Source of the DNA: Motilimonas cestriensis
GTDB lineage: Bacteria; Pseudomonadota; Gammaproteobacteria; Enterobacterales; CBDFNC01
DNA: 64,000 nt
Assembly (NCBI RefSeq): GCF_021295315.1
Contig: NZ_JAIMJA010000007.1
Location: forward strand, 124,001-188,000
Direction of reading: 5' to 3'
Part shown: positions 18,997 to 26,421 of the stretch, piece by piece
How positions within the stretch are numbered: position 1 is the stretch's first letter
Layout of the letters: each line of letters opens with the position of its first letter
Position numbers and translations under genes: made by a program
Notes under the pieces: model-generated
The model's database searches: none
What the model was told of the DNA's origin: nothing
Seen by the model: the letters and a program-made list of their open reading frames with translations, nothing else

Positions 18997-19751
18997 GCCT
19001 GCATTACAATCCACACAAGCCCCCAACGCAAGCGAGCCCACAACCAGTGGCAGTGGCAAACAATGCCAACAAACTTGCTAACCAAGAGGTCATCGAGCGT
19101 ATATGGCGTATCATCAACGTGTTTGAAACAGGGAAAACCAGCGGTAACTATCATGCACTGGTTGTAATGCAAGATGGCAAAGGCAACACGCGGCAAATAA
19201 CCTATGGCCGCAGCCAAACCACCGAGCAAGGAAAATTAATTGATTTAATTCGTCTTTACTGCACTAATCAAGGCCGCTACAAAACTGAGCTTGCGCCTTA
19301 TTTAAACAAAATTAAACGCCAACCGCTGGCTGACAACAACCACTTCAAACAGCTATTAATCCAAGCAGGCCAACACGACCCTATTATGCAACAAAGCCAA
19401 GACCAATTTTTTAGCCAGCACTATTGGCAGCCCGCCTACCACTGGGCCCAGCAACAAGGTTTTGTTTGCCCCCTTAGCTGGCTGGTTATTTACGACTCAT
19501 ATATTCATTCAGGCCATATTATGGCGTTTTTACGCAAGCGCTTTGCCGCTAAAACACCGCGCCACCAAGGCAACGAACAGCAATGGATCTCACAATACAC
19601 TCAAACTCGTCACCACTGGCTCAGCAACCATAGCAAACCACTACTGCGTAACACCCGCTATCGCACTCAATGCCTACTTAACCAAATTGAGCTCAACAAC
19701 TGGCAGCTTGATCAGCTGCCTATTATTGCCCATGGCGTAGCGGTGAGCTAA
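18993..19751 (+). CDS. GH46 chitosanase-like glycoside hydrolase
   Basis: A 252-residue protein resembling family 46 chitosanases: VIERIWRIINVFETGKTSGN with candidate general acid E45, then VVMQDGKGNTRQITYGRSQT with candidate D61, followed by conserved features such as LVIYDSYIHSG and the RHHWLSNHSKP...RNTRYRT segment. Usual GH46 enzymes are secreted endo-chitosanases; this one has no signal peptide and an N-terminal Pro/Gln-rich stretch (residues 7-20). It overlaps the upstream hydrolase by 4 bp. Substrate may be chitosan or a bacterial wall polymer; this cannot be told apart from sequence alone. Confidence 0.7.
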   Translation: MSLHYNPHKPPTQASPQPVAVANNANKLANQEVIERIWRIINVFETGKTSGNYHALVVMQDGKGNTRQITYGRSQTTEQGKLIDLIRLYCTNQGRYKTELAPYLNKIKRQPLADNNHFKQLLIQAGQHDPIMQQSQDQFFSQHYWQPAYHWAQQQGFVCPLSWLVIYDSYIHSGHIMAFLRKRFAAKTPRHQGNEQQWISQYTQTRHHWLSNHSKPLLRNTRYRTQCLLNQIELNNWQLDQLPIIAHGVAVS

Positions 19752-19780
19752 GCAACACGAGCTTCATTCACGCGCCTTGT

Positions 19781-19844
19781 TCGCAGAATAAATTCTGCTC
19801 CTACTTGGTGTTTCGCCCCCGTGGGAGCAGCATTCATGCTGCGA
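19781..19844. repeat. BIME: two opposed REP elements
   Basis: TCGCAGAATAAATTCTGCTC then CTAC at 19781-19804 and GTGGGAGCAGCATTCATGCT then GCGA at 19821-19844, facing each other across a short spacer. It sits after the chitosanase-like gene and may act as its transcript end. Confidence 0.75.
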
Positions 19845-19919
19845 TATTTAACTGACATAAATTGCACTATTTAGCCTAAATGATATGGTTAAACGTAAAC
19901 AACATAAGCAGGTGAATTT

Positions 19920-21053
19920 ATGACCTTATCTAACACGTTGCTATTACCTACATCATTTGCCTCTAGCAAAACCCTGCGCCTAGTATATTTCTTAACAAGC
20001 GCAATCATGCTCACTACCCTAACCACCAATAACGCTTACGCTTGGCAGGCGAAAAAAATGGCCGACGGCCTAACTCTGCCTTGGGGAGTCACCTACATAA
20101 ACGAAAGCACCCTACTCATCACCGAGCGCGGCGGAGCAATTAAACAACTCAACCTCAAAACTGGCCAACATCAAACCTTATTTCAAGTGCCTAACGTGTC
20201 GGCAAAAGGCCAAGGAGGCTTACTCGATATCGCCAAATCTCCTTTTGCTGAAAACGCCGTGTATTTCACCTACAGCAAAGACATCAACGGCCAAGGTGCT
20301 ACTACCCTTGCATCCGCTAAATATGAAAACGGCAAACTCAACCACTGGCAAGATATACTCGTCACCCAATCACGCAGTGACACCGGACGCCACTTTGGCA
20401 GCCGAATTACCTTTGACAACAACAGCGTGTATTTTTCAATAGGCGATCGCGGCGTGCGTGACAACGGCCAAAACACCCAGACCCACGCTGGCAGCATTTT
20501 ACGCTTAACGCCCCCCGGCCAAGTGCCGTCAGACAACCCGTTTCTCAATAACAACAAGGTACGCAACGAAATTTGGAGCTACGGCCATCGCAATCCACAA
20601 GGGCTATTTTTTGATAGCCAAACCAACCAGCTCTGGTCGATTGAACACGGCCCACGTGGCGGTGACGAAATTAACCTGATCAAAAAAGGTGCTAACTACG
20701 GCTGGCCCATCACCTCACACGGCAAAGAATACTGGGGCCCCATCAGCGTGGGAGAAGCCAAAGAGAAACAAGGCATAGAATCACCCGTTAAAGTGTATGT
20801 GCCCTCCATCGCCCCCGGCAGCTTAGTGCTATATCGCGGTGACAAATTTCCTGAGCTTAATGGCAAACTACTCGCTGGCGCGCTCAAACTCATGCACATT
20901 AACGTGGTCACACTTAACCAAGCCGGTGAGGCAGTAGATGAACAACGCCTCTTGGGAGATTTAAACGAGCGTATTAGAGACATCGAAACCAGCCCTGCAG
21001 GCGACATCTATTTTGTTACTGACAGCGGTAATTTGTATCAGCTAACGCGTTAA
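19920..21053 (+). CDS. PQQ-dependent sugar dehydrogenase (glucose/sorbosone dehydrogenase family, YliI-like)
   Basis: Periplasmic oxidoreductase of 377 residues of the soluble aldose sugar dehydrogenase type. A long N-terminus carries a signal peptide ending NNAYA (about residue 41). The six-bladed propeller shows family motifs: LPWGVTYINESTLLITERGG, QGGLLDIA, GRHFGSRITFD, SIGDRGVRDN, WSYGHRNPQGLFFD, IEHGPRGGDEINLI and GANYGWPITSHG. These include the catalytic His and PQQ/Ca-binding segments of the family. It oxidises aldose sugars, passing electrons to the respiratory chain if PQQ is available. No pqq biosynthesis genes are in the window. It appears monocistronic. Confidence 0.9.
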   Translation: MTLSNTLLLPTSFASSKTLRLVYFLTSAIMLTTLTTNNAYAWQAKKMADGLTLPWGVTYINESTLLITERGGAIKQLNLKTGQHQTLFQVPNVSAKGQGGLLDIAKSPFAENAVYFTYSKDINGQGATTLASAKYENGKLNHWQDILVTQSRSDTGRHFGSRITFDNNSVYFSIGDRGVRDNGQNTQTHAGSILRLTPPGQVPSDNPFLNNNKVRNEIWSYGHRNPQGLFFDSQTNQLWSIEHGPRGGDEINLIKKGANYGWPITSHGKEYWGPISVGEAKEKQGIESPVKVYVPSIAPGSLVLYRGDKFPELNGKLLAGALKLMHINVVTLNQAGEAVDEQRLLGDLNERIRDIETSPAGDIYFVTDSGNLYQLTR

Positions 21054-21084
21054 CAGCCAAGCGGGTCAGCTTTAAACATCCCAT

Positions 21085-21277
21085 GTAGGCGCAGAGCTTG
21101 CTCTGCGAATATCACACATTCCCTGAGCAAGCTCAGGTCCTACAAAAGACACAAATCAACAAGTTCAGCATACAAAAAACGGCTTTTAAGCCACTAAGCA
21201 GCGCGCGCACTATTCGCGGTATAAATACATCTCCCACAACATTGCTTAACTTGGTAGGAGCGGCTTTTAAGCCGCGA
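21085..21277. repeat. REP cluster with dispersed composite copy B
   Basis: GTAGGCGCAGAGCTTGCTCT then GCGA at 21085, inverted CCTGAGCAAGCTCAGGTCC at 21122, GGCTTTTAAGCC without its head at 21181, an inverted TCGCGGTATAAATACATCTC at 21213 and an intact GTAGGAGCGGCTTTTAAGCC at 21254. The first 105 bp repeat the composite at 11638-11748 including the non-palindromic joins. It fills most of the space before the AraC regulator; nothing else was recognised in 21278-21465. Confidence 0.8.
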
Positions 21278-21465
21278 AGCAGCGCGCGTAACAATCTAAT
21301 GTTACTTGTGCTCATTTAAGTTGAACTTCTAACCAACCCTGTTTAATGCCAGCGTGTATTACAAGCCAATCACCCAACTGAGATCACACCCTCGCCCTAT
21401 TATGATTGCAGGCAAGCATAAGGGCACAAATAATCAGCACTTCTTAAATCTTAACTGGTTAGTTT

Positions 21466-22704
21466 ATGGATGAATCAATCAGTGCAGGGGCGGTGGTATG
21501 CACACTCATTCTAATGGGAGCAATACAAGCCGCTTTTTCTGCGTTTTCTATCTACCGTCAACAGCAATATTACTTAGCGGCATGGCTTGGCTGCTTTAGC
21601 ATCGAAGTTGCCAGTAAAGGCCTGCTTTACATGGGATTTTTGACCAATTGGACGCAATGGTTAGGTTATTGGTTCTCGTTCGATATTACCTATGGACCCC
21701 TGTTATTGCTTTGGATCTTGAAGCTAACATCCAACAAGCCGCTATCAAAATGGCATTTATTGCACTTTTTACCCGCTGCTGGCTACGTAGCATTAACCCT
21801 GCCCGAAGCGCTGTCGATGCCAAGTGCAACGCGCATGGAACGAGTAAACAACTACCTCTCTGCTGGCGAATGGGTCAGTTACAGTCCAGAAACCATTCAG
21901 TGGTTAGGCGGTTTATTGTGGCACCCTTATGTTTATGTTCTGCTCGCGTTCGCTTGCGTAATTTGGCGACGAAACCAAGTGCAAGCAATCATTTATCGCT
22001 GGCTTATCTCCATTCGATTGGTTCATTTAGCAATGTGGTGCGCCGTTATATTTGGTATGGAGCGGCTTCCTTTATCGCTGCCGCTGCTCTTTCTGGCCAG
22101 CTACTTACCAGCCGTGCTGTGGGTAAATTTTCTGGCTTGGTTAAGCCTGTCATATTTTCAACTCAAACCAACAGCGGAGCTAAAATACCCACTGCAGCCA
22201 AACACATTTAACGAGTTAGAAAGGCAAACGGCGATAACCACCCCGCCCCAATACAGCACATTAACAACACCCACCGATCAGCCCGTTACAACGAAAGAGA
22301 AGTATCAACACACACGGCTAGATCAAGACCAACAGATATTAATAGCCACACAACTGGATAACTTAATGTCACAAGGCGCTTTTAAAAGGTCGCGCTTATC
22401 ACTGGCCGAAGTGGCAGACGAAATAGGCATTGCGCCCCACTATGTTAGCCAAGTAGTAAACGACCATTACCAGAGTCACTTTTCAGATTTTGTAAACAAA
22501 TATCGAATTAAGGCTATCAAAGCGCAGTTGTTGGATGCCCAATTACAACAGCAAACCATTTTAGAAATTGCCCTTGCCAATGGATTTAGCAGCAAAGCAA
22601 CCTTTAATGCGGTATTTAAAAAAGAAACCGGAGTCACTCCCTCTTATTACCGTAAGCAAAAAAACCATAATAAATGTGATGTGGAGCAAATTTGTTTTAA
22701 GTAA
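21466..22704 (+). CDS. Membrane-anchored AraC-family transcriptional regulator
   Basis: A 412-residue regulator. The N-terminal half contains about seven hydrophobic segments (for example AVVCTLILMGAIQAAFSAF, YGPLLLLWILKL, HLLHFLPAAGYVALTL, VYVLLAFACVIW), and the C-terminal part an AraC/XylS double helix-turn-helix (about 310-405) with LAEVADEIGIAPHYVSQVVN and ILEIALANGFSSKATFNAVF then KKETGVTPSYYRK. The layout is that of 7TM sensor-AraC fusions common in Alteromonadales. It may control the downstream exported isochorismatase gene, which follows by about 90 bp; this is an inference from proximity. Confidence 0.88.
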   Translation: MDESISAGAVVCTLILMGAIQAAFSAFSIYRQQQYYLAAWLGCFSIEVASKGLLYMGFLTNWTQWLGYWFSFDITYGPLLLLWILKLTSNKPLSKWHLLHFLPAAGYVALTLPEALSMPSATRMERVNNYLSAGEWVSYSPETIQWLGGLLWHPYVYVLLAFACVIWRRNQVQAIIYRWLISIRLVHLAMWCAVIFGMERLPLSLPLLFLASYLPAVLWVNFLAWLSLSYFQLKPTAELKYPLQPNTFNELERQTAITTPPQYSTLTTPTDQPVTTKEKYQHTRLDQDQQILIATQLDNLMSQGAFKRSRLSLAEVADEIGIAPHYVSQVVNDHYQSHFSDFVNKYRIKAIKAQLLDAQLQQQTILEIALANGFSSKATFNAVFKKETGVTPSYYRKQKNHNKCDVEQICFK

Positions 22705-22797
22705 AAGGTACAGTTTTATAAGACTGAACGCCTTAGTTGTTGTTTTTATTCATCATATTTTCGCGAAATGGATTTACTTATCGTTCAAGGAGAAAAT

Positions 22798-24171
22798 ATG
22801 AAGAACCAAACCTATACATTGATCTGCAGTGCATTACTGTCTGGAAGTGTGATTACCTCAGCCCACAGTGCTAGCGCAGACCAGGTTACCAACGCGCAAA
22901 AAATCACAGACAAACACAGCTACAACCAGCAATTACACTACGTGAAAACAGACGTATTTGCTGACTTCAAACGTCATAATACCGCTTTATTGGTGATAGA
23001 CGCCCAGCAAGGCTACATACCCAATTCGCCCGATTATTGGGCAAATATTTACTACCCCGATATGCCAAGACCCCCTGAAAACAATTATTATCAAACCGAT
23101 CAGCAAATTGACAATATTGTTGCGCTCACCAAAGCCGCGGCCAATAAAAATTTATCCACCCATATAACCTATGAAGGCTACCCTGAAGACCACTCACCCT
23201 ATATTGAAAAAGTTGCACAAGAGCTACCAGCCAACACCAAGCGCTATTTCAAGTCTTACTTTAACTCAACCACAGAGCAAGACGTTAAAGCGGGCATGCA
23301 AAAGCTAAGGGAGCAAGGTATTCATCAAATCATTGTGGCTGGCGCCGAAACCGATGTGTGCGTGATGCAAACAGTATTGGGGCTACGCAAAATGGGCTTT
23401 GACGTATACCTGGCCAGTGACGCAGTGTTTTCTTCCGAGCTTTACACTCGGCCAACCTTTAAACGCTTACAACAAGCCGGGGTAAAATTAGCCAAAACAG
23501 ACCAACTTATCGCCGCTATCAATGGTGACGACAAGTTAACCTTAAGTCCGCGCTACAATATCAAACCGCGCTACAACTTGTTTCAACCTGATCGCCAGCA
23601 AATGGCAACGTTGCATTTTAACCAAGACGAAGTGAGTATCAGTAAAGCAGAGCATGACAATAAATCGGCTGTCGACTACCGCATGCGCCAATCGAGCGAA
23701 TACACCAGCTATGTGATGGCGCCAGCCATGGGTGTAGCAACCTTCCATATATCTGGTAACAACAAACCGTATAGCGTGAACCTAGTCCAACCCGATAATT
23801 TGCAAAACGTGCGAAATATCAAACAAGCTATAACGGGCATGCAGGCAGAAGGAAAAACACAAGCCATCATTTCAGGCGTAGTGTCTAAAAGTGAATTAAT
23901 TGGCGCAACCATTAAGTTAATTGAGTCGGGGATCGTGCCAGTCATCATGGAAGATAACCTAATGGGTAAACAAATAGACCCCATTAACTACCTCGATACG
24001 GTGTATAGCTTAGGCGCAATACCTGCCACCTATAAATCGTTGGGTTATGAAATTACCAAAGCCATCTACTATCTTGACTTGTCGCAAGCTGAAATAGATG
24101 CCCACTATGACATGTATAACAACACCAACCAAATCATCATGGAGCTGTTACCTAGAGTGCGCCAATTTTAA
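22798..24171 (+). CDS. Exported isochorismatase-family cysteine hydrolase with degenerate second domain
   Basis: 457 residues from the ATG at 22798, which has AAGGAG 6 nt upstream (an in-frame ATG at 22768 has none). A signal peptide covers about residues 1-31. The first domain has D68 in LLVIDAQQGYIP, a candidate catalytic Lys near 145, and nucleophile C188 in GAETDVCVMQTVLGLRKMG. Isochorismatase-like enzymes hydrolyse amides, vinyl ethers or related bonds. The second half (about 285-440) is a degenerate copy: GVVSKSELIGATIKLIESG aligns without gaps to the first-domain motif, but E366 replaces the Cys. It may serve a structural or binding role. It follows the membrane-anchored AraC regulator. 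Confidence 0.85.
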   Translation: MKNQTYTLICSALLSGSVITSAHSASADQVTNAQKITDKHSYNQQLHYVKTDVFADFKRHNTALLVIDAQQGYIPNSPDYWANIYYPDMPRPPENNYYQTDQQIDNIVALTKAAANKNLSTHITYEGYPEDHSPYIEKVAQELPANTKRYFKSYFNSTTEQDVKAGMQKLREQGIHQIIVAGAETDVCVMQTVLGLRKMGFDVYLASDAVFSSELYTRPTFKRLQQAGVKLAKTDQLIAAINGDDKLTLSPRYNIKPRYNLFQPDRQQMATLHFNQDEVSISKAEHDNKSAVDYRMRQSSEYTSYVMAPAMGVATFHISGNNKPYSVNLVQPDNLQNVRNIKQAITGMQAEGKTQAIISGVVSKSELIGATIKLIESGIVPVIMEDNLMGKQIDPINYLDTVYSLGAIPATYKSLGYEITKAIYYLDLSQAEIDAHYDMYNNTNQIIMELLPRVRQF

Positions 24172-24177
24172 CCCCAT

Positions 24178-24204
24178 AACGGCCTTGCCAATGGCAAGGC
24201 CGTT
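24178..24204 (+). terminator. Strong 12-bp stem hairpin after the isochorismatase gene
   Basis: AACGGCCTTGCC, a 3-base loop (AAT), then GGCAAGGCCGTT. It lies 6 bp after the stop codon. There is no T-run after it, so it may act as a terminator only with help, or protect the mRNA 3' end. Confidence 0.65.
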
Positions 24205-24233
24205 ACTACCCTCAACATCACCTTTTCGCCCGC

Positions 24234-24274
24234 GTAGGAACATCACAAATTGCCTGAGCAAGCTCAGGCCCCAC
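24234..24274. repeat. Partial REP pair (TGAGCAAGCTCA core)
   Basis: GTAGGAACATCACAAAT followed by inverted TGCCTGAGCAAGCTCAGGCC then CCAC. A degraded element at the left edge of the defence island. Confidence 0.55.
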
Positions 24275-24405
24275 AACATTGAAATATCACTAGCAAATCT
24301 CACTCATCCCCACTCAACTCACAACTAAACACAAAACTAATTTTAAAAACCGTTGCAAAACCTTAATATCGATATATCAACTTTATATCACCTGTGAGGT
24401 GCGCC

Positions 24406-25530
24406 TTGATTTGTAAAGACAAAGACAACCAAACCACTAATAGCATCAAAGTAAAAGCGGGCATTAAACAAGAGCAAGACGTCGCCTTTTTCCTAAAGCG
24501 AGCCTTCAGCGACAGCCCTAACATAATGATATTTAACGATCTCAAGCTACATCACCAAGGTGAAAACGCGCAAATTGATCACTTGGTGTTATACCCCTAT
24601 GGCTTTGTACTCATCGAATCAAAAAGCATCACTGGCCACGTAAAAGTTAATCAACACAGCGAATGGCAGCGCAGCTACAAAGGCAACTGGTCGGGCATGC
24701 GCTCGCCCATTAAACAAGTCGAGCTACAACAACACCTGCTACGGCAACTCCTGCACGATCACAAACAAAACATCTTGCCTAAAATGCTATTTGGTAAAGT
24801 GCAACAAAGCTTTGGTGGCCGTTGCTGGGACAACATCTGTGCTATCTCAAGTAATGCCATTATCGACCGAGGCGACATGCCTGCAAAACTTGAAAAACAG
24901 GTGGTTAAATCTGAATTTGTCGTCGACAAACTCAAGCAAATAATGGACTTGCCAAGCGGTATTTTTAAAGCACTTAAACCCACTACCCGTCCAGAGTTCA
25001 GCGGCGAAGACATGCAAGCTATCAAAGCGTTTTTGTTAAGCCAACATCAGGGGGATACACAAAAAGGCAGTGAACAGACTCCCCCTGAGACAACAGAATT
25101 GGCCATGGCTACACCAACGGAAGCCATCATTTCAGAGCAAAATGAACCCGCGGCCAATGAGCAAATAGCCCCACCTCAGCCAGCGATAAACAACAGCAAT
25201 AAAAGCGTGGCAAAAGCCGTTACCTTTCCTGCGAAAGCCGAGCCTAAACCGCTACCAGCAGTAACCAATAACGACAATGCAACTAAGCGGGTCAAATGCA
25301 AAAAATGCGGCGCCACTGCGCAACTCACCGCCGCCTTTGGCAAGTATGGCTACTACGTGATTTGTGGCGTGTGTGAAACCAACACAGCAATGAAAATGCC
25401 CTGCCCCGCGTGTAATAGCAAAAATACCAAGGTGGCGAAAAAACGTGATGACTACTCAGTAAATTGCAGTGACTGTGAAACCACTACCTTGATTTATCAA
25501 CAAGACAAACAAGCAGCGAAAACCGCTTAG
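24406..25530 (+). CDS. NERD-domain protein with C-terminal zinc ribbons
   Basis: About 374 residues. The longest reading begins with GTG at 24394, but TTG at 24406 is preferred: GAGG lies 6 nt before it. The N-terminal NERD nuclease-related domain shows GENAQIDHLVLYPYGFVLIE followed by SKS, the family's Asp and Glu-x-Lys. After a variable, Pro/Glu/Ala-rich linker (about 215-285) come paired Cys motifs CKKCGAT, CGVCET, CPACNS and CSDCETT, read as two zinc ribbons like those on topoisomerases and helicases. A NERD paralogue lies 45 bp downstream. NERD domains are PD-(D/E)xK-like; the zinc ribbons suggest nucleic acid binding. Position beside a modification-restriction locus suggests a defence role, but that is an inference. 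Confidence 0.8.
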   Translation: MICKDKDNQTTNSIKVKAGIKQEQDVAFFLKRAFSDSPNIMIFNDLKLHHQGENAQIDHLVLYPYGFVLIESKSITGHVKVNQHSEWQRSYKGNWSGMRSPIKQVELQQHLLRQLLHDHKQNILPKMLFGKVQQSFGGRCWDNICAISSNAIIDRGDMPAKLEKQVVKSEFVVDKLKQIMDLPSGIFKALKPTTRPEFSGEDMQAIKAFLLSQHQGDTQKGSEQTPPETTELAMATPTEAIISEQNEPAANEQIAPPQPAINNSNKSVAKAVTFPAKAEPKPLPAVTNNDNATKRVKCKKCGATAQLTAAFGKYGYYVICGVCETNTAMKMPCPACNSKNTKVAKKRDDYSVNCSDCETTTLIYQQDKQAAKTA

Positions 25531-25575
25531 CCCGTTAACTAACATTGGGTTAGCGCATTAAAGGAAAAGTATTAC

Positions 25576-26205
25576 ATGTGGTTAGCTTTCACTTGTGTGG
25601 CGATTGTCTTTGCCTATTTGCTAGGCAAATCTCACGCCAGCTATCGAATCAGTGCAAGTGAAAGAAAAGTCGCAGGCATCATCAACCAGCATATTAACCC
25701 CGAAACAGAAGTGCTGGTAAACAACGTTACGTTGAAGTTAAAAGACGGCACCACCACACAAATTGATCACTTACTCCTCTCTCAATTTGGCGTGCTAGTG
25801 ATAGAAACCAAAGATTACAGCGGCTGGATCTTTGGCGAACAAAAATCAGCTAAGTGGACACAAGTGTTGTACCGGGCGAAAACGAGATTTCAAAATCCGA
25901 TTCGGCAAAACTACAAACACATTAAGGCTATTGAAGCCCTTTTTGAATTTTTACCCCGCCAAGATATCCATTCGTTGGTGGTTTTTTCAGGCACAGCCAG
26001 CTTTAAAACGGCCATGCCAAGCGGGGTTATATATGTCAAGGACCTGCCAAATTGCCTAAACGCCAGAGTTGAAAAAACCATTAGCCTTAATCGCGTTCAA
26101 TTTTGCCTTGGCAGACTACAGTTTTACCGCCTGCCTGAGACCAAGCAGACGGATAAGATTCATATTCAGAACATCAAAACCAAGGTAGGAGGTTCAACCC
26201 TGTAG
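25576..26205 (+). CDS. Small NERD-domain protein with membrane anchor
   Basis: 209 residues. An N-terminal hydrophobic helix (MWLAFTCVAIVFAYLLGKSH) is followed by a NERD domain: TTQIDHLLLSQFGVLVIETK then DYSGWIFGEQKSAKWTQV, with NPIRQNYKHIKAIEALF and LVVFSGTA. This is the compact form of the family. It shares its core with the larger upstream NERD protein but lacks zinc ribbons. The start at 25576 has AAAGGAAA upstream. It probably forms a unit with the upstream gene; the anchor would place it at the inner membrane. Confidence 0.83.
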   Translation: MWLAFTCVAIVFAYLLGKSHASYRISASERKVAGIINQHINPETEVLVNNVTLKLKDGTTTQIDHLLLSQFGVLVIETKDYSGWIFGEQKSAKWTQVLYRAKTRFQNPIRQNYKHIKAIEALFEFLPRQDIHSLVVFSGTASFKTAMPSGVIYVKDLPNCLNARVEKTISLNRVQFCLGRLQFYRLPETKQTDKIHIQNIKTKVGGSTL

Positions 26206-26282
26206 GGCGTAGGTACAGAAAACACATTAAAATGATGGAGCAGCATTTAGTCTTACCAACAATACAAACCAATCAAAATCTT

Positions 26283-26310
26283 TTACTAAGCTGCCTGTGC
26301 GGCAGTGAAC
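26283..26310 (-). CRISPR. Solitary type I-F CRISPR repeat (no array, no cas genes)
   Basis: On the minus strand the sequence reads GTTCACTGCCGCACAGGCAG followed by CTTAGTAA. The first 25 bases equal a known I-F repeat form (GTTCACTGCCGCACAGGCAG, CTTAG, AAA), with only the terminal AAA changed. The CTGCC/GGCAG hairpin is intact. No second repeat is found about 60 bp to either side, and no cas gene is in the window. It lies between the NERD genes and the phosphorothioation-associated methyltransferase. It may be a remnant of a deleted array, or part of a mobile CRISPR unit. Confidence 0.7.
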
Positions 26311-26421
26311 GTCAGCAAGCGTTATCGCGCATTGGTTGCAGGTCACATTAGGCCAGCAAAAACCTACCAATAAACCTGAAATCGCAATAGCATTGCTCTA
26401 TCTCTCAGACAGGGGCACACT

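Noticed and set aside
21133-21315. Short minus-strand frame starting MSTSNIRLLRALLRGLKAA
   Set aside because: It runs through REP palindromes and resembles the frame at 11454-11756 only because the composite repeat is shared.
24178-24204. REP element
   Set aside because: The hairpin lacks the GTAGGAGC head and GCGA tail and directly follows a stop codon; read as a terminator or 3' stabiliser.
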